Shown: positions 8,285-16,534 of the stretch, piece after piece
Numbering within the stretch: the stretch's first letter is position 1
Layout of the letters: every line of letters begins with the position of its first letter
Source of the DNA: Anaerohalosphaeraceae bacterium
GTDB lineage: Bacteria > Planctomycetota > Phycisphaerae > Sedimentisphaerales > UBA12454
NCBI GenBank assembly: GCA_021108375.1
Contig: JAIORA010000044.1
Span: forward strand, 1-62,646
DNA length: 62,646 bases
Direction: 5' to 3'
Program-made: the position numbers and the translations under genes
The notes under the pieces: model-generated
Database searches by the model: none
The model's input: only the letters and a program-made list of their open reading frames with translations
What the model was told of the DNA's origin: nothing

Positions 8285-9713
8285 ATTACAGAATCTTATT
8301 CTATGTATATTTTTACTAACTGGAACTTTTTTATTGAAAGGAGCCGATATGGCGAAAAACAAAGACCCAGTAAATTTTCTGTTTAATCACAAACCAGGAA
8401 GATTCAAATCACTTGAACCTGACGAGGAATTATTGAAATTAGAAGAGGAAATCAAACGCAGAGAATTGATGCTTGATCATGATGTTCGGCAGTGGATGAG
8501 TATAGCAAAATTGGGTAACGACAAAAACTCCCTATGGGCTAAACAACAAATCCAGCTGATTTTGGAAACTGACCGTATTGAAGATATGACAACAGGCGAT
8601 GTGTTCAGACCATTAGCTCCGGAACAATTATTATCTCAGGGAGATTTACTCCTCTTTAACCAAGTCGATGGATCGCCGTGGAAAATACCCCTTGATGCAT
8701 TAACCCGAGGCGTGTTGTTAACCGGCCCTCAAGGCGGTGGGAAAACCAGATTCCTGATTTCCATATGCAAACAACTGGATAATGCTGATATTCCATTTTT
8801 CATTTTAGACCCAAAATTAGGGCTGAAACAATGGGCAAATTATTTGAATGCTACTTATATCGATGTGGATGATATCAGTATTGATCTCTCACCACCGCCA
8901 GGACTTACCTACGAGCAGTTTTTACCTGCACTTATGCCTCAGTTAGGCGAGATCATTGGTGTCATTTTCGGTATCGAACTCCTACAGGAAGCAGCTCAAA
9001 TTTGCATTGGCCAAAGAAACGAATACATCAAAACCGGAAAGCAAACTGAAATTTCAGTTAAAGACCTTTATGATGCTATTCCATTTGTCAGAAATGCTTC
9101 CAGCGGCAGACGAGCTGGTTATAAAGATGGTCTCATGACAGGCCTTTCGAGAATACTTAGTGGTAGTGGGAATTTATTCTCATGCAGAAAAGGTGTTGAC
9201 CTTGCAACTCTATTCAACAGTAATGTAATACTTGGATGCCGTTCAGTTGTTGATGATTTCGCAATAAAGTTTCTTGGACTTTTTATGCTCTTCTGGCTTT
9301 ACGAATCTGGACGATATTCACTGCCATCAAACAAATTAAGAAGGGTCTTGGTATTCGATGATGCTAGTAGATTTTTAGCTAACTCGGCAGGTTCAGAATT
9401 TTCAACGAAAACTTCAAGTCTTACAAATATTTTCTCATGCTTAAGGTCGAGCGGGAATGGTTTTATAACCACCACTCAAGTTCCGCATTTAGCTGACCCT
9501 GGAATTGTTGCACTTTCTCACACCACGATTTGCGTTGGCGGCCTGCATTACGAAAAGGACACAAAAACTATTGCTCAGATGATGGGATTAAACAAAGACC
9601 AACGCGTAGCTATCAATCACCTTGCCAATAGAGAAGCAATCGGAATTTCCGCCGGAACTGCATGGCCGAAAGTTGTTCATGGTCACACTGTCGATGTCCC
9701 TGAGGTTAAATAA
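8277..9713 (+). CDS. Membrane-anchored HerA/TraD-like P-loop ATPase, 478 aa
   Basis: Residues 5-22 are a hydrophobic anchor. Walker A is GPQGGGKT (150-157), Walker B is VLVFDD (357-362) and a TTTQ sensor motif is at 398-401. This is the order of FtsK/HerA-superfamily DNA-pumping ATPases and type IV coupling proteins. The acid after the Walker B aspartate is Asp rather than the usual Glu. An internal start at 8349 (MAKNKDPV) has a strong AAAGGAG and would give a soluble form, so two forms may be made. The gene is coupled on both sides (ATGA before, TAATG after). Predicted to form a hexameric translocase; DNA as substrate is inferred. Confidence 0.75.
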   Translation: MNKLQNLILCIFLLTGTFLLKGADMAKNKDPVNFLFNHKPGRFKSLEPDEELLKLEEEIKRRELMLDHDVRQWMSIAKLGNDKNSLWAKQQIQLILETDRIEDMTTGDVFRPLAPEQLLSQGDLLLFNQVDGSPWKIPLDALTRGVLLTGPQGGGKTRFLISICKQLDNADIPFFILDPKLGLKQWANYLNATYIDVDDISIDLSPPPGLTYEQFLPALMPQLGEIIGVIFGIELLQEAAQICIGQRNEYIKTGKQTEISVKDLYDAIPFVRNASSGRRAGYKDGLMTGLSRILSGSGNLFSCRKGVDLATLFNSNVILGCRSVVDDFAIKFLGLFMLFWLYESGRYSLPSNKLRRVLVFDDASRFLANSAGSEFSTKTSSLTNIFSCLRSSGNGFITTTQVPHLADPGIVALSHTTICVGGLHYEKDTKTIAQMMGLNKDQRVAINHLANREAIGISAGTAWPKVVHGHTVDVPEVK

Positions 9714-10453
9714 TGAAAAATGATATTAAAAAAGCGTTAGAAATAGAGCCGTGGCAAAGCCTGTATGAATTAAATGTGTCGACTAAAGAAAAAAAACTTT
9801 TAGATTTAGTCCCAGAAAAGACAGAGTCTCAGGCAATAGGCCTTTCAGCAATTGCCAAAAAGTTAGCGTATAATATCGACGCAAAGATAGATTTGCAATA
9901 CAGGGAACGAATAGAAGGGCTGGATGTTTCTGCAAGAAAACTTGAAAAGGCCAAGATTGAGCTTTTAAACAAAGGTCTTATCAAGGAAATGCTGTTTGGC
10001 AAAAGCCTATTTCTTGTTCCAACTACGAAACTCTTTGAAGTGATGGGTTTGGAGTCACCATATAAACGAGATGTTTCAAATGTACATTCTTTCTCAGTAA
10101 CTCTGCTGAAAAAACTCATAGCACACGACCCATTGATTCAATCAATTAAGGAAGAAGTATTCTTAGGTGACTCCAATTCCACTGGTGATTTATTAGCCCA
10201 TATGAAAAACGGGGAAAGGCATGTTTACGAAGTTACCATCAATTCGAGCAACGTTTGCGCAAATGCTGCCAAGCTTCAAGGCAAAGGCTTTGCCCAAATT
10301 ATTTTTGTCTGTCGTGATTATGATCTGAAACAAGCTGTTTGGGCAAGAATACGCAACGGTGGTTTTGATCCAGATTTTTTAGCAACTATTAAATGTGTAA
10401 TTTTCAGCTCTCTAATTAGTCAAAGAAAACAAGTACTTTCAAGGAGTTCATAA
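9713..10453 (+). CDS. Winged-helix protein with nuclease-like C-terminus, 246 aa
   Basis: The N-terminal half looks like a winged helix (ESQAIGLSAIAKKL, then recognition-helix-like LEKAKIELLNKGLIKE). The C-terminal half has a restriction-endonuclease-like pattern: D159 (STGDLLAH), then E173 in YEVTINSS, then NAAKLQGKG and IIFVCRDYD. The lysine of the PD-(D/E)xK signature is a threonine (E-V-T), so it may be inactive or use another residue. It starts in a TAATG overlap with the ATPase stop and probably acts as the DNA-binding partner of that ATPase. Confidence 0.55.
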   Translation: MKNDIKKALEIEPWQSLYELNVSTKEKKLLDLVPEKTESQAIGLSAIAKKLAYNIDAKIDLQYRERIEGLDVSARKLEKAKIELLNKGLIKEMLFGKSLFLVPTTKLFEVMGLESPYKRDVSNVHSFSVTLLKKLIAHDPLIQSIKEEVFLGDSNSTGDLLAHMKNGERHVYEVTINSSNVCANAAKLQGKGFAQIIFVCRDYDLKQAVWARIRNGGFDPDFLATIKCVIFSSLISQRKQVLSRSS

Positions 10454-10680
10454 TGATTCAAATAAGTTTAAAAAAAATATTACTTGGTTTTCTAGCAATC
10501 TTTTTAATGTCTCGAGGTCGTAAGATTGTCAGGTTTCTTTCAGAATTAGAATTTGATGGTGTTCTAACATTAAAACCATTGAGGGACTGTTCTGAAGAGG
10601 CACGTTACCTTGTAACAATTGCTCTATTAACAGCTTGTTTTGTTATTGTCGCACAAATTTTTAGGAACTATAAAAAATAA
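10453..10680 (+). CDS. Small two-segment membrane protein, 75 aa
   Basis: Hydrophobic stretches at residues 8-19 and 50-67 with basic flanks suggest two membrane passes and a short soluble loop. The start overlaps the stop of the previous gene (TAATG). No family recognised. Its place between the nuclease-like protein and the GrpE-like protein suggests that the complex is assembled at the membrane. Confidence 0.6.
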   Translation: MIQISLKKILLGFLAIFLMSRGRKIVRFLSELEFDGVLTLKPLRDCSEEARYLVTIALLTACFVIVAQIFRNYKK

Positions 10681-10691
10681 GGAATCAAATT

Positions 10692-11315
10692 ATGCCAAAT
10701 GAATTTAATAAAGAAGTCCAGAATTTTGAATTAACAGAATTTGATCTGGAAAAGTGCTTAGATGGAATTCTAATTGACGAATCTATCGTCTCAGTCGAAT
10801 TGTATGAAGTACGCAAGATTTGCGAATATCTTAGAGATAGAATAGACAAGTTTCAACTGCCCGAAAAACAGCAAGAATTAGGTAAGCATATTGAGATAGT
10901 AGCTAACTGCCAGAAACAGACTGCCGAATTTGCAAATGCTGTTCTTGAAAGACATGCATTAGACCCTGCAATTAAAACAGTATTTGCATTGACAAACTTA
11001 ATTCAGGATTTATCTGAACAATCTGCAAATTTGTTAAAAGAACCAAACTCCTGTCTTTTGTTAAAACCAATGCTCGACTCAATCAGCGAGGCGGTAAAAC
11101 TAGCAAATGACAAATGTGAGTATCTGGGTATTAAAAAAATATCACCAGATGAATTGGAAGACTTCAATGCCCAGGAGCATGAAATCAAACAAACTATGAC
11201 AATCGATGACAATAACAAACACAAAAAGATTCACCAAACTTTAATCCCAGGACTAGCATATCGAGGCAAGGTCTTAACACCAGCCAAAGTTTCCGTTTAT
11301 TGTTTTAAAAATTAA
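10692..11315 (+). CDS. GrpE-like nucleotide-exchange protein, 207 aa
   Basis: The C-terminal 20 or so residues (QTLIPGLAYRGKVLTPAKV) match the beta-domain tail of GrpE, where a glycine/tyrosine turn is followed by G-x-V-L-x-P-A-x-V. The preceding region is helical with an LDPAIKTVFALTNLIQDLSE stretch like the GrpE core. The N-terminal 40 residues are unlike housekeeping GrpE. It lies 27 nt upstream of the Hsp70 gene, the classical grpE-dnaK order. The role is inferred: ADP/ATP exchange on the adjacent Hsp70. Confidence 0.65.
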   Translation: MPNEFNKEVQNFELTEFDLEKCLDGILIDESIVSVELYEVRKICEYLRDRIDKFQLPEKQQELGKHIEIVANCQKQTAEFANAVLERHALDPAIKTVFALTNLIQDLSEQSANLLKEPNSCLLLKPMLDSISEAVKLANDKCEYLGIKKISPDELEDFNAQEHEIKQTMTIDDNNKHKKIHQTLIPGLAYRGKVLTPAKVSVYCFKN

Positions 11316-11342
11316 TTAACTCAAATTTAGAAAGGTAAGAAA

Positions 11343-12917
11343 ATGAAAAGTAATAAAGCTGTTGGAATCGATTTAGGAACGACAACATCACAAGTAGCAG
11401 TTCTTGACAAGACTGGTATTGTCAAGATCCTGCCAGATTTAAATGGAGACACTACTATTCCGTCAATAGTATCTGTTGCCGGAGACAAACCTGTTGTAGG
11501 CAAGTTTGCTAAGCAGGATAAGTTTTTTAGTCCAGATTTAGTTGCAGAGCACTTCAAGAAACTTATGAGTGAAGTAGATGCTAATGGCGAACCTATTGCT
11601 ATTATAACTTCGCCTGATGGTACTGAATACACACCTGTAATACTTTCTGCTGAAGTATTAAGATATCTCAAAGAAAGTGCTGAAAAGATTGAGGGTTGTG
11701 AATTTAAAAAGGCTGCCATTAGTGTTCCTGCTTATTTTAAAGAAGGTGCACGCCAGAGAACAAAGGATGCCGGACTCATCGCCGGTTTTGAAGAGGTCTA
11801 TATAGAAAATGAACCCGTCGCTGCCGCTACTTATTACGGATTGACTAAAAATGAAAACATAAAACTTGCAGTTTTTGATTTTGGTGGTGGAACTTTTGAT
11901 ATTTGTATTTTAGACATAAAGGACGGAAAGACGGAGGTGATTGCCGTTGATGGAGATCCCGAATGTGGCGGCAGTAATATTGATGAGGCTATTTTTCAGA
12001 AGGTCAAGCAATTCCTTAAAGAAAAAGGAAAAGAGCTTGACCCTGAAAAAGACCTTGTAGAATGGCTAGAAGTTTTAGAATTATGCAAACAGGCAAAAGA
12101 AACACTTGCTCAAAAGGATACGGCATTAATTCCGTTAAAGATTGGCGATAAAAGAACTTCTTTGGAATTGACCTGTGAGCAATTAAAAGAATGTGCTGTT
12201 GATGAGATTAAAACCTTAACTGACTGCTGTAAGAAAGTATTAAAAAAAGCCAATTTACAACCCTCTGATATTGGCAAAATTCTTACCGTTGGCGGAAGTA
12301 GTCGTCTCAGATTCATTCCTGAGATTATAAAAATTGTTTTTGGTAAGGAACCTGTCAGCGATACAGACCTTGACCTTGCTGTGGCGAAAGGCAATGCAAT
12401 AATTGCTGCTGTGCATTTTGGAGAGCCTGATGAAGAGATAATAATTGAGGGTCAGAAATTTCTTACCTCGGCTATAAAGACTCTACAAATCGCTGTAAGA
12501 GATTTATGTGTCGCTGCCGTTACTAAAAGAGATCAGGGTGATATGAACCTATACAATGCCCCAATCATACCAGCCGGCTCTAAACTTCCATTTGAAGCGA
12601 CAGAATGCTTCACTCCTATTGAGAGCCAAACTTCTGCTGTCGCCGTAAAACTAATTGATGGTTCTCCTGGTGAATTATCCGAAAACTCCACCCCCCTCGA
12701 AGAAGCTGAGGTTAAGGTCCAACCAACGAATGAAGCTGATAATGGAGACAGGATTGAGTTTAAGATTCGTATGAACGAAGAGGGTCTTGTTGACTTAAAA
12801 GTCAGAGACAAAATTCTCAACAAACCGATTCCTATTAAGTTTAATTTTAAAACAGGTCTCTCTGACAAAGAGATTGATGGCATGAAAAACCAATTAGAAC
12901 TACGTCACAAATCTTAA
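11343..12917 (+). CDS. Hsp70-family protein without lid, 524 aa
   Basis: Clear Hsp70 nucleotide-binding domain: GIDLGTTTSQVAV (8-20), VPAYF (128-132), ENEPVAAA (155-162), FDFGGGTFD (178-186), ITVGGSSR-like LTVGGSSRL (314-322). A beta substrate-binding region follows (about 370-510). The protein stops near 524 rather than about 630, so the alpha-helical lid and C-terminal tail are missing. It is unlike a housekeeping DnaK in length, and its neighbours GrpE-like, vWA and J-like proteins suggest a dedicated chaperone. AAAGG lies upstream of the ATG. Confidence 0.9.
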   Translation: MKSNKAVGIDLGTTTSQVAVLDKTGIVKILPDLNGDTTIPSIVSVAGDKPVVGKFAKQDKFFSPDLVAEHFKKLMSEVDANGEPIAIITSPDGTEYTPVILSAEVLRYLKESAEKIEGCEFKKAAISVPAYFKEGARQRTKDAGLIAGFEEVYIENEPVAAATYYGLTKNENIKLAVFDFGGGTFDICILDIKDGKTEVIAVDGDPECGGSNIDEAIFQKVKQFLKEKGKELDPEKDLVEWLEVLELCKQAKETLAQKDTALIPLKIGDKRTSLELTCEQLKECAVDEIKTLTDCCKKVLKKANLQPSDIGKILTVGGSSRLRFIPEIIKIVFGKEPVSDTDLDLAVAKGNAIIAAVHFGEPDEEIIIEGQKFLTSAIKTLQIAVRDLCVAAVTKRDQGDMNLYNAPIIPAGSKLPFEATECFTPIESQTSAVAVKLIDGSPGELSENSTPLEEAEVKVQPTNEADNGDRIEFKIRMNEEGLVDLKVRDKILNKPIPIKFNFKTGLSDKEIDGMKNQLELRHKS

Positions 12918-12928
12918 GGAAATAAAAA

Positions 12929-13624
12929 ATGAAACTTTTATCATATTTGATAGAAACTGTAAATAATTATAGTGAGGTATTGGAGGGACATAACGTCCCA
13001 AAAACCTCTAATCTAAAAAAGAATTGCCTGACTGTAATTGATACACAAAGTGCACCCAGAGACACTGTTGTTATTACCGATATATCAGGAAGTATGAACA
13101 TTAACGACTTTTATCCGACACGCCTTGGCGGTGCTATTGAAGCAGGTATTGAATATGTTAACGCTAGAAAAAACCTGAATGACAGAATAGCACTGGTTAG
13201 TTTTAGCACATATGCAAAAATTGTTCTACCTTTGACGAATATTAAAAATAAAGGAAGAGTTATTGAGGTAATACGCAGTCTAAGCATAGACGGCGAGACA
13301 GACATCAACAAAGGCCTTCAAGCTGCTGTTAAGATTTTCAGCGAAGGAATATCGACCTCTCAAAGATATGTGATTTTGCTCACTGATGGACATGGTGGTC
13401 ATCCTCTAAAAACAGCGATGAAACTTAAAGAACAATATAATGCAGTTATTGAGGTAGTGGGCATCGGCGGTTCAACTAGTGCAGTCAATGAATCGTTACT
13501 TCGTAAAATTGCTACAACAGATGTAAATGGTTTCAATCATTATCGTTTTATCAAAGATTCAGCTGGCTTGAAAAAACATTACAAAAACATAGCTACGGGT
13601 CTCATCTGGAAAGGAGGTGAATAA
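12929..13624 (+). CDS. vWA-domain protein with intact MIDAS, 231 aa
   Basis: The von Willebrand factor A domain has all metal-site motifs: D51-I-S53-G-S55, T124 (GET) and D153 (LLTDGHGG). About 40 N-terminal residues precede it. No signal peptide, so it is cytoplasmic. Cytoplasmic vWA proteins typically work with AAA ATPases or chaperones as metal-dependent adaptors (MoxR partners, TerY). Here the partners would be the Hsp70 12 nt upstream and the J-like protein, whose ATG overlaps this stop (TAATG). Confidence 0.85.
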   Translation: MKLLSYLIETVNNYSEVLEGHNVPKTSNLKKNCLTVIDTQSAPRDTVVITDISGSMNINDFYPTRLGGAIEAGIEYVNARKNLNDRIALVSFSTYAKIVLPLTNIKNKGRVIEVIRSLSIDGETDINKGLQAAVKIFSEGISTSQRYVILLTDGHGGHPLKTAMKLKEQYNAVIEVVGIGGSTSAVNESLLRKIATTDVNGFNHYRFIKDSAGLKKHYKNIATGLIWKGGE

Positions 13625-14001
13625 TGACTAAAATCGAAGCTTGTAAAATGTTAAGAGTAAGTCCTACTGCAAGTCTGGCAAAAAAGGAACTAGCATATAG
13701 GCAAATGCAGAAAAATCTGCAATTAAAGTTAATTCCTGGAAACCCTATAACAGAACGTCGATGGGCTAGAGAACAATTATCAGAAATTACAATGGCACAT
13801 CAGATACTACAAAAGCCCTCTGGTGCTAGGAAACCTGTATATAAAAGACCCGCAACTTGGTCAACTGCAACGAAACCAGAAACACTTGGTGATTCATGGG
13901 ATTTATTTGTTTCTTTAATGCCATTCCCTGAGCCGGTCATTGTGATATTTTTGGTTGTGGTAGTTATGTTAGTAGTTGTCGGATTGTTTTCTTCGTTATA
14001 A
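13624..14001 (+). CDS. Degenerate J-domain-like protein with C-terminal membrane anchor, 125 aa
   Basis: Residues 5-65 resemble a J domain: EACKMLRVSPTASLAKKELA at helix I/II and a RRWAREQLSEITMAHQILQK stretch like helix III/IV. The loop that should carry HPD reads KLIPGNP, so the canonical Hsp70-stimulating tripeptide is absent. A strongly hydrophobic segment at about 103-125 forms a tail anchor. It is coupled to the vWA gene. It may tether the Hsp70 to the membrane without classical stimulation; this is inferred. Confidence 0.6.
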   Translation: MTKIEACKMLRVSPTASLAKKELAYRQMQKNLQLKLIPGNPITERRWAREQLSEITMAHQILQKPSGARKPVYKRPATWSTATKPETLGDSWDLFVSLMPFPEPVIVIFLVVVVMLVVVGLFSSL

Positions 14002-14057
14002 GGAAAAACCGAAGTGCTACTAAAACAATTTATTTAACTTTTGAAATGAGGTGAATT

Positions 14058-14414
14058 ATGAACGTAGTCATTTACATTGCAACTTTTGTTTTTCTGTTTG
14101 TGCCAATAACGGGCATATTAAAAGAACATTTTACCCTTGGAAACAAGACTCGCGTGGTTTTATCTGTCTGCGCATCGGCTTTTGGGCTTATAGCCATAAA
14201 TGAAATGTATATGGCTGATGGCATCAGCAGGCTTGCTTCTATGTTTGCGATTTGCTTGTTATTAAGCATACTAGTTCCTACAGTTGTTATAGGTGCAAGG
14301 TTCTGTAGGATTCTAATAGAATATGAAGAGGAGCTAAAGATATGGCGAAAAAACGAGAAAGAAAATAGGCAGGCAACATTAGAAAACCATGAACAACAAA
14401 AACCAACAATTTAA
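14058..14414 (+). CDS. Small multi-pass membrane protein, 118 aa
   Basis: Three hydrophobic segments (about 2-18, 33-50 and 58-82) and a charged helical C-terminus. GAGGTG lies about 7 nt upstream of the ATG. No family recognised. It is another membrane component of the chaperone/ATPase operon. Confidence 0.6.
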   Translation: MNVVIYIATFVFLFVPITGILKEHFTLGNKTRVVLSVCASAFGLIAINEMYMADGISRLASMFAICLLLSILVPTVVIGARFCRILIEYEEELKIWRKNEKENRQATLENHEQQKPTI

Positions 14415-14430
14415 TTAAGGATATTTTGCT

Positions 14431-14709
14431 ATGGGTTTAATCAACGATCTTTTAGTCGGCATTATCCATCTGATTTTTGTTGCCATGGACGTTCTGATGA
14501 TGATGATAATTGTGAAAATAGCTTATCAGCGATGGAAATTTGAATGGTTCAGGTCTATCAACAATGCGGTTGAGCCGGTAATAAACTCCATCATCAACTA
14601 CCTTGACAAATGGTCAATAAAAATAACAGGTAAAAAATATTCTGAGAAAACACTACTAATCTTTTTAATTTTATGCCTATGGTTAATTAGAATCGGATTC
14701 TTTATTTAA
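14431..14709 (+). CDS. Small membrane protein, 92 aa
   Basis: Hydrophobic N-terminus (residues 8-30) and a second hydrophobic stretch at the C-terminus (about 74-92) flank a basic middle segment. No family recognised. It is 16 nt after the previous gene and 1 nt before the excisionase ATG, which suggests one transcript. Confidence 0.55.
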   Translation: MGLINDLLVGIIHLIFVAMDVLMMMIIVKIAYQRWKFEWFRSINNAVEPVINSIINYLDKWSIKITGKKYSEKTLLIFLILCLWLIRIGFFI

Positions 14710-14710
14710 A

Positions 14711-14929
14711 ATGGAAGCCCTACTGATATCAGCTGAAGAAAGTGCCGAATTGCTTGGAGTTGGCAGAACTCTTTTCTACTCGATGCATTCATCGGGCAGA
14801 CTTGGACCCTTGCCTATAAAGCTAGGGAGACGGTCTCTGTGGAATCGAAAAGAAATCGAAGCTTGGACAGAAGTTGGATGTCCGGCAAGACGACAGTGGC
14901 TAAAACAAAGGAGTTCTCCTGAAGACTAA
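14711..14929 (+). CDS. AlpA/MerR-like excisionase (recombination directionality factor), 72 aa
   Basis: Short winged-helix DNA-binding protein with the AlpA pattern: LISAEESAELLGVGRTLFYS as helix-turn-helix, then PIKLGRRSLWNRKEIEAW as wing and last helix. Proteins of this type bias tyrosine integrases toward excision and can act as regulators. It precedes the integrase gene by 126 nt on the same strand, the usual xis-int order. Confidence 0.85.
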   Translation: MEALLISAEESAELLGVGRTLFYSMHSSGRLGPLPIKLGRRSLWNRKEIEAWTEVGCPARRQWLKQRSSPED

Positions 14930-15055
14930 TTTTCCCATAACTGCTTTTCTGACAAAATATTATGGCACCCTTATATTTAAAGTAAATTACTTGCGCTGAA
15001 GCCAAATTGGCTGTAGAATAGAATTAAGTTAATCACATTTTATTGAGGTGAAAAA

Positions 15056-16534
15056 ATGCAAGTTTACAAATCAACGTATAAAGATAAAAATACCAACAAG
15101 AATAGAATCTGCCAAAGATATACCATTGACTTCACTGACCACAAACAAATCAGGCGTAGATTAACAGCTTTCGCAAATAAACGAGAATCCTTACGAGCAG
15201 CAGAAAAGATTGAATGGATCCTTTCTTCACGTGGAGGACCATTAGACCCAGAATTATCAAAATGGCTTTCCGATGTTCCATCTGGAATTTATAATCAATT
15301 AGTTTCTTGGGAAATATTAAACTCAAAACAGGCCGCTCTCGGTAAGCCCCTAAATGAACATGTCAAAGATTTTGAAAAATACTTATTTGCCAAAGGAACC
15401 AGCGAAAAACATGTTAATCAAACAGTTTCAAGAATCCAACGGGTCATTAAGGAATGCAAATTCATAAATTGGCCCGATATTAAAGGCAGTCAGGTTATTG
15501 AGAAAGTAGCTCACTTTAGAAATTTTTCTGAAAATGTGAAAAAAGTAAAAATTAAAGGCAAGACTGTTAAGAAAAAAATAATCAAAGACCTCGGTAAAAT
15601 ATCAACAAAAACTGCTAACTATTATATCAAATCAATCAAACAGTTTTGCAAATGGATGGTAATTGATAGGCGAGCAGTTGAATCACCTTTAGAGCATTTA
15701 AAATGTATAGTAGTTAAAAAGGTCGTAGACGAAAAACATCCTCGGCGTGCATTGGAAGTAGACGAGCTGAGACATTTATTTGAAGTTACCAGAAAAGCAC
15801 CCCTAAGATTTGGAATGAGCGGTTATGAAAGATATCTGCTATACAGACTTACAGCCGAAACAGGACTTAGGGCAAATGAGTCAAGAAGCTTGAAGATTTC
15901 ATCATTTGATTTCAAAGAACTCACCGTTACTGTCCATCCGGAGTTTACTAAAAACGGTCAGGAAGCAATACAGTCTTTAAGAAATAACACCGCTGCAGAA
16001 CTAAAAGAGTTTTTCAAAAATAAATTTCCAGAAACGAAGGCATTTGGCGGAACTTATAAGAAACTTACCCCCAAAACATCAGATATGTTACAGGCTGATT
16101 TAGCGGATGCCGGTATCCCATATATTCTTGATGGGCTTTATTTCGACTTCCATTCATTACGGCATCAAACCGGGACTCTTCTGGCAGCAAGTGGGGTTCA
16201 TCCTAAGGTGGCTCAGAAGATAATGAGACATAGCGATATAAATCTGACCATGTCAAGGTATACCCATATCTTCAGTGGCCAAGAATCTGAAGCCATTGCC
16301 AAATTGCCTGATTTTTCTGAGCCGAGTAAGCAAAAACAAAGAGCAATTTCAACTGGAACAGATGGTGTCGTAAAATCTGACTTGACGCTGACTGGACAAA
16401 ACAGCGTACAGAGAAGTACTTTGGCGGACTTGGACAAAAAAAGAAACCGCGTTTTTAACGAAAAAAACGCGGTTTTGAACGAGGCCGAAGGGACTCGAAC
16501 CCTCAACCTTCGGATCGACAGTCCGATGCTCTAA
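15056..16534 (+). CDS. int: Tyrosine recombinase / site-specific integrase, 492 aa
   Basis: Phage-type integrase with an N-terminal arm-binding region, a core-binding SAM-like domain (about 95-220) and a catalytic domain with the R-H-R-H-Y set: TGLRANESR, HSLRHQTGTLLAASG, MRHSDINLTMSRYTHI (tyrosine in SRYTH). GAGGTG before the ATG supports the start. The last residues (EGTRTLNLRIDSPML) are encoded by the complement of the tRNA-Asp gene, and the codons before them by its terminator hairpin. The true C-terminus in the excised form must therefore differ. It catalyses integration at the tRNA-Asp 3' end. Confidence 0.92.
   Translation: MQVYKSTYKDKNTNKNRICQRYTIDFTDHKQIRRRLTAFANKRESLRAAEKIEWILSSRGGPLDPELSKWLSDVPSGIYNQLVSWEILNSKQAALGKPLNEHVKDFEKYLFAKGTSEKHVNQTVSRIQRVIKECKFINWPDIKGSQVIEKVAHFRNFSENVKKVKIKGKTVKKKIIKDLGKISTKTANYYIKSIKQFCKWMVIDRRAVESPLEHLKCIVVKKVVDEKHPRRALEVDELRHLFEVTRKAPLRFGMSGYERYLLYRLTAETGLRANESRSLKISSFDFKELTVTVHPEFTKNGQEAIQSLRNNTAAELKEFFKNKFPETKAFGGTYKKLTPKTSDMLQADLADAGIPYILDGLYFDFHSLRHQTGTLLAASGVHPKVAQKIMRHSDINLTMSRYTHIFSGQESEAIAKLPDFSEPSKQKQRAISTGTDGVVKSDLTLTGQNSVQRSTLADLDKKRNRVFNEKNAVLNEAEGTRTLNLRIDSPML
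16431..16475 (-). terminator. Intrinsic terminator of tRNA-Asp, inside the integrase ORF
   Basis: Long hairpin with 13-bp arms at 16444-16456 and 16463-16475 and a 6-nt loop. In the minus direction it is followed by a T-run (A-rich plus strand, 16434-16443). It lies 5 nt beyond the tRNA 3' end, so it should end the tRNA transcript. It is read as sense codons in the integrase frame. Confidence 0.8.

Noticed and set aside
1..16480. Self-transmissible conjugative element
   Set aside because: A TraD/HerA-like ATPase is present, but no relaxase, VirB4 or pilus genes were found in the visible part.
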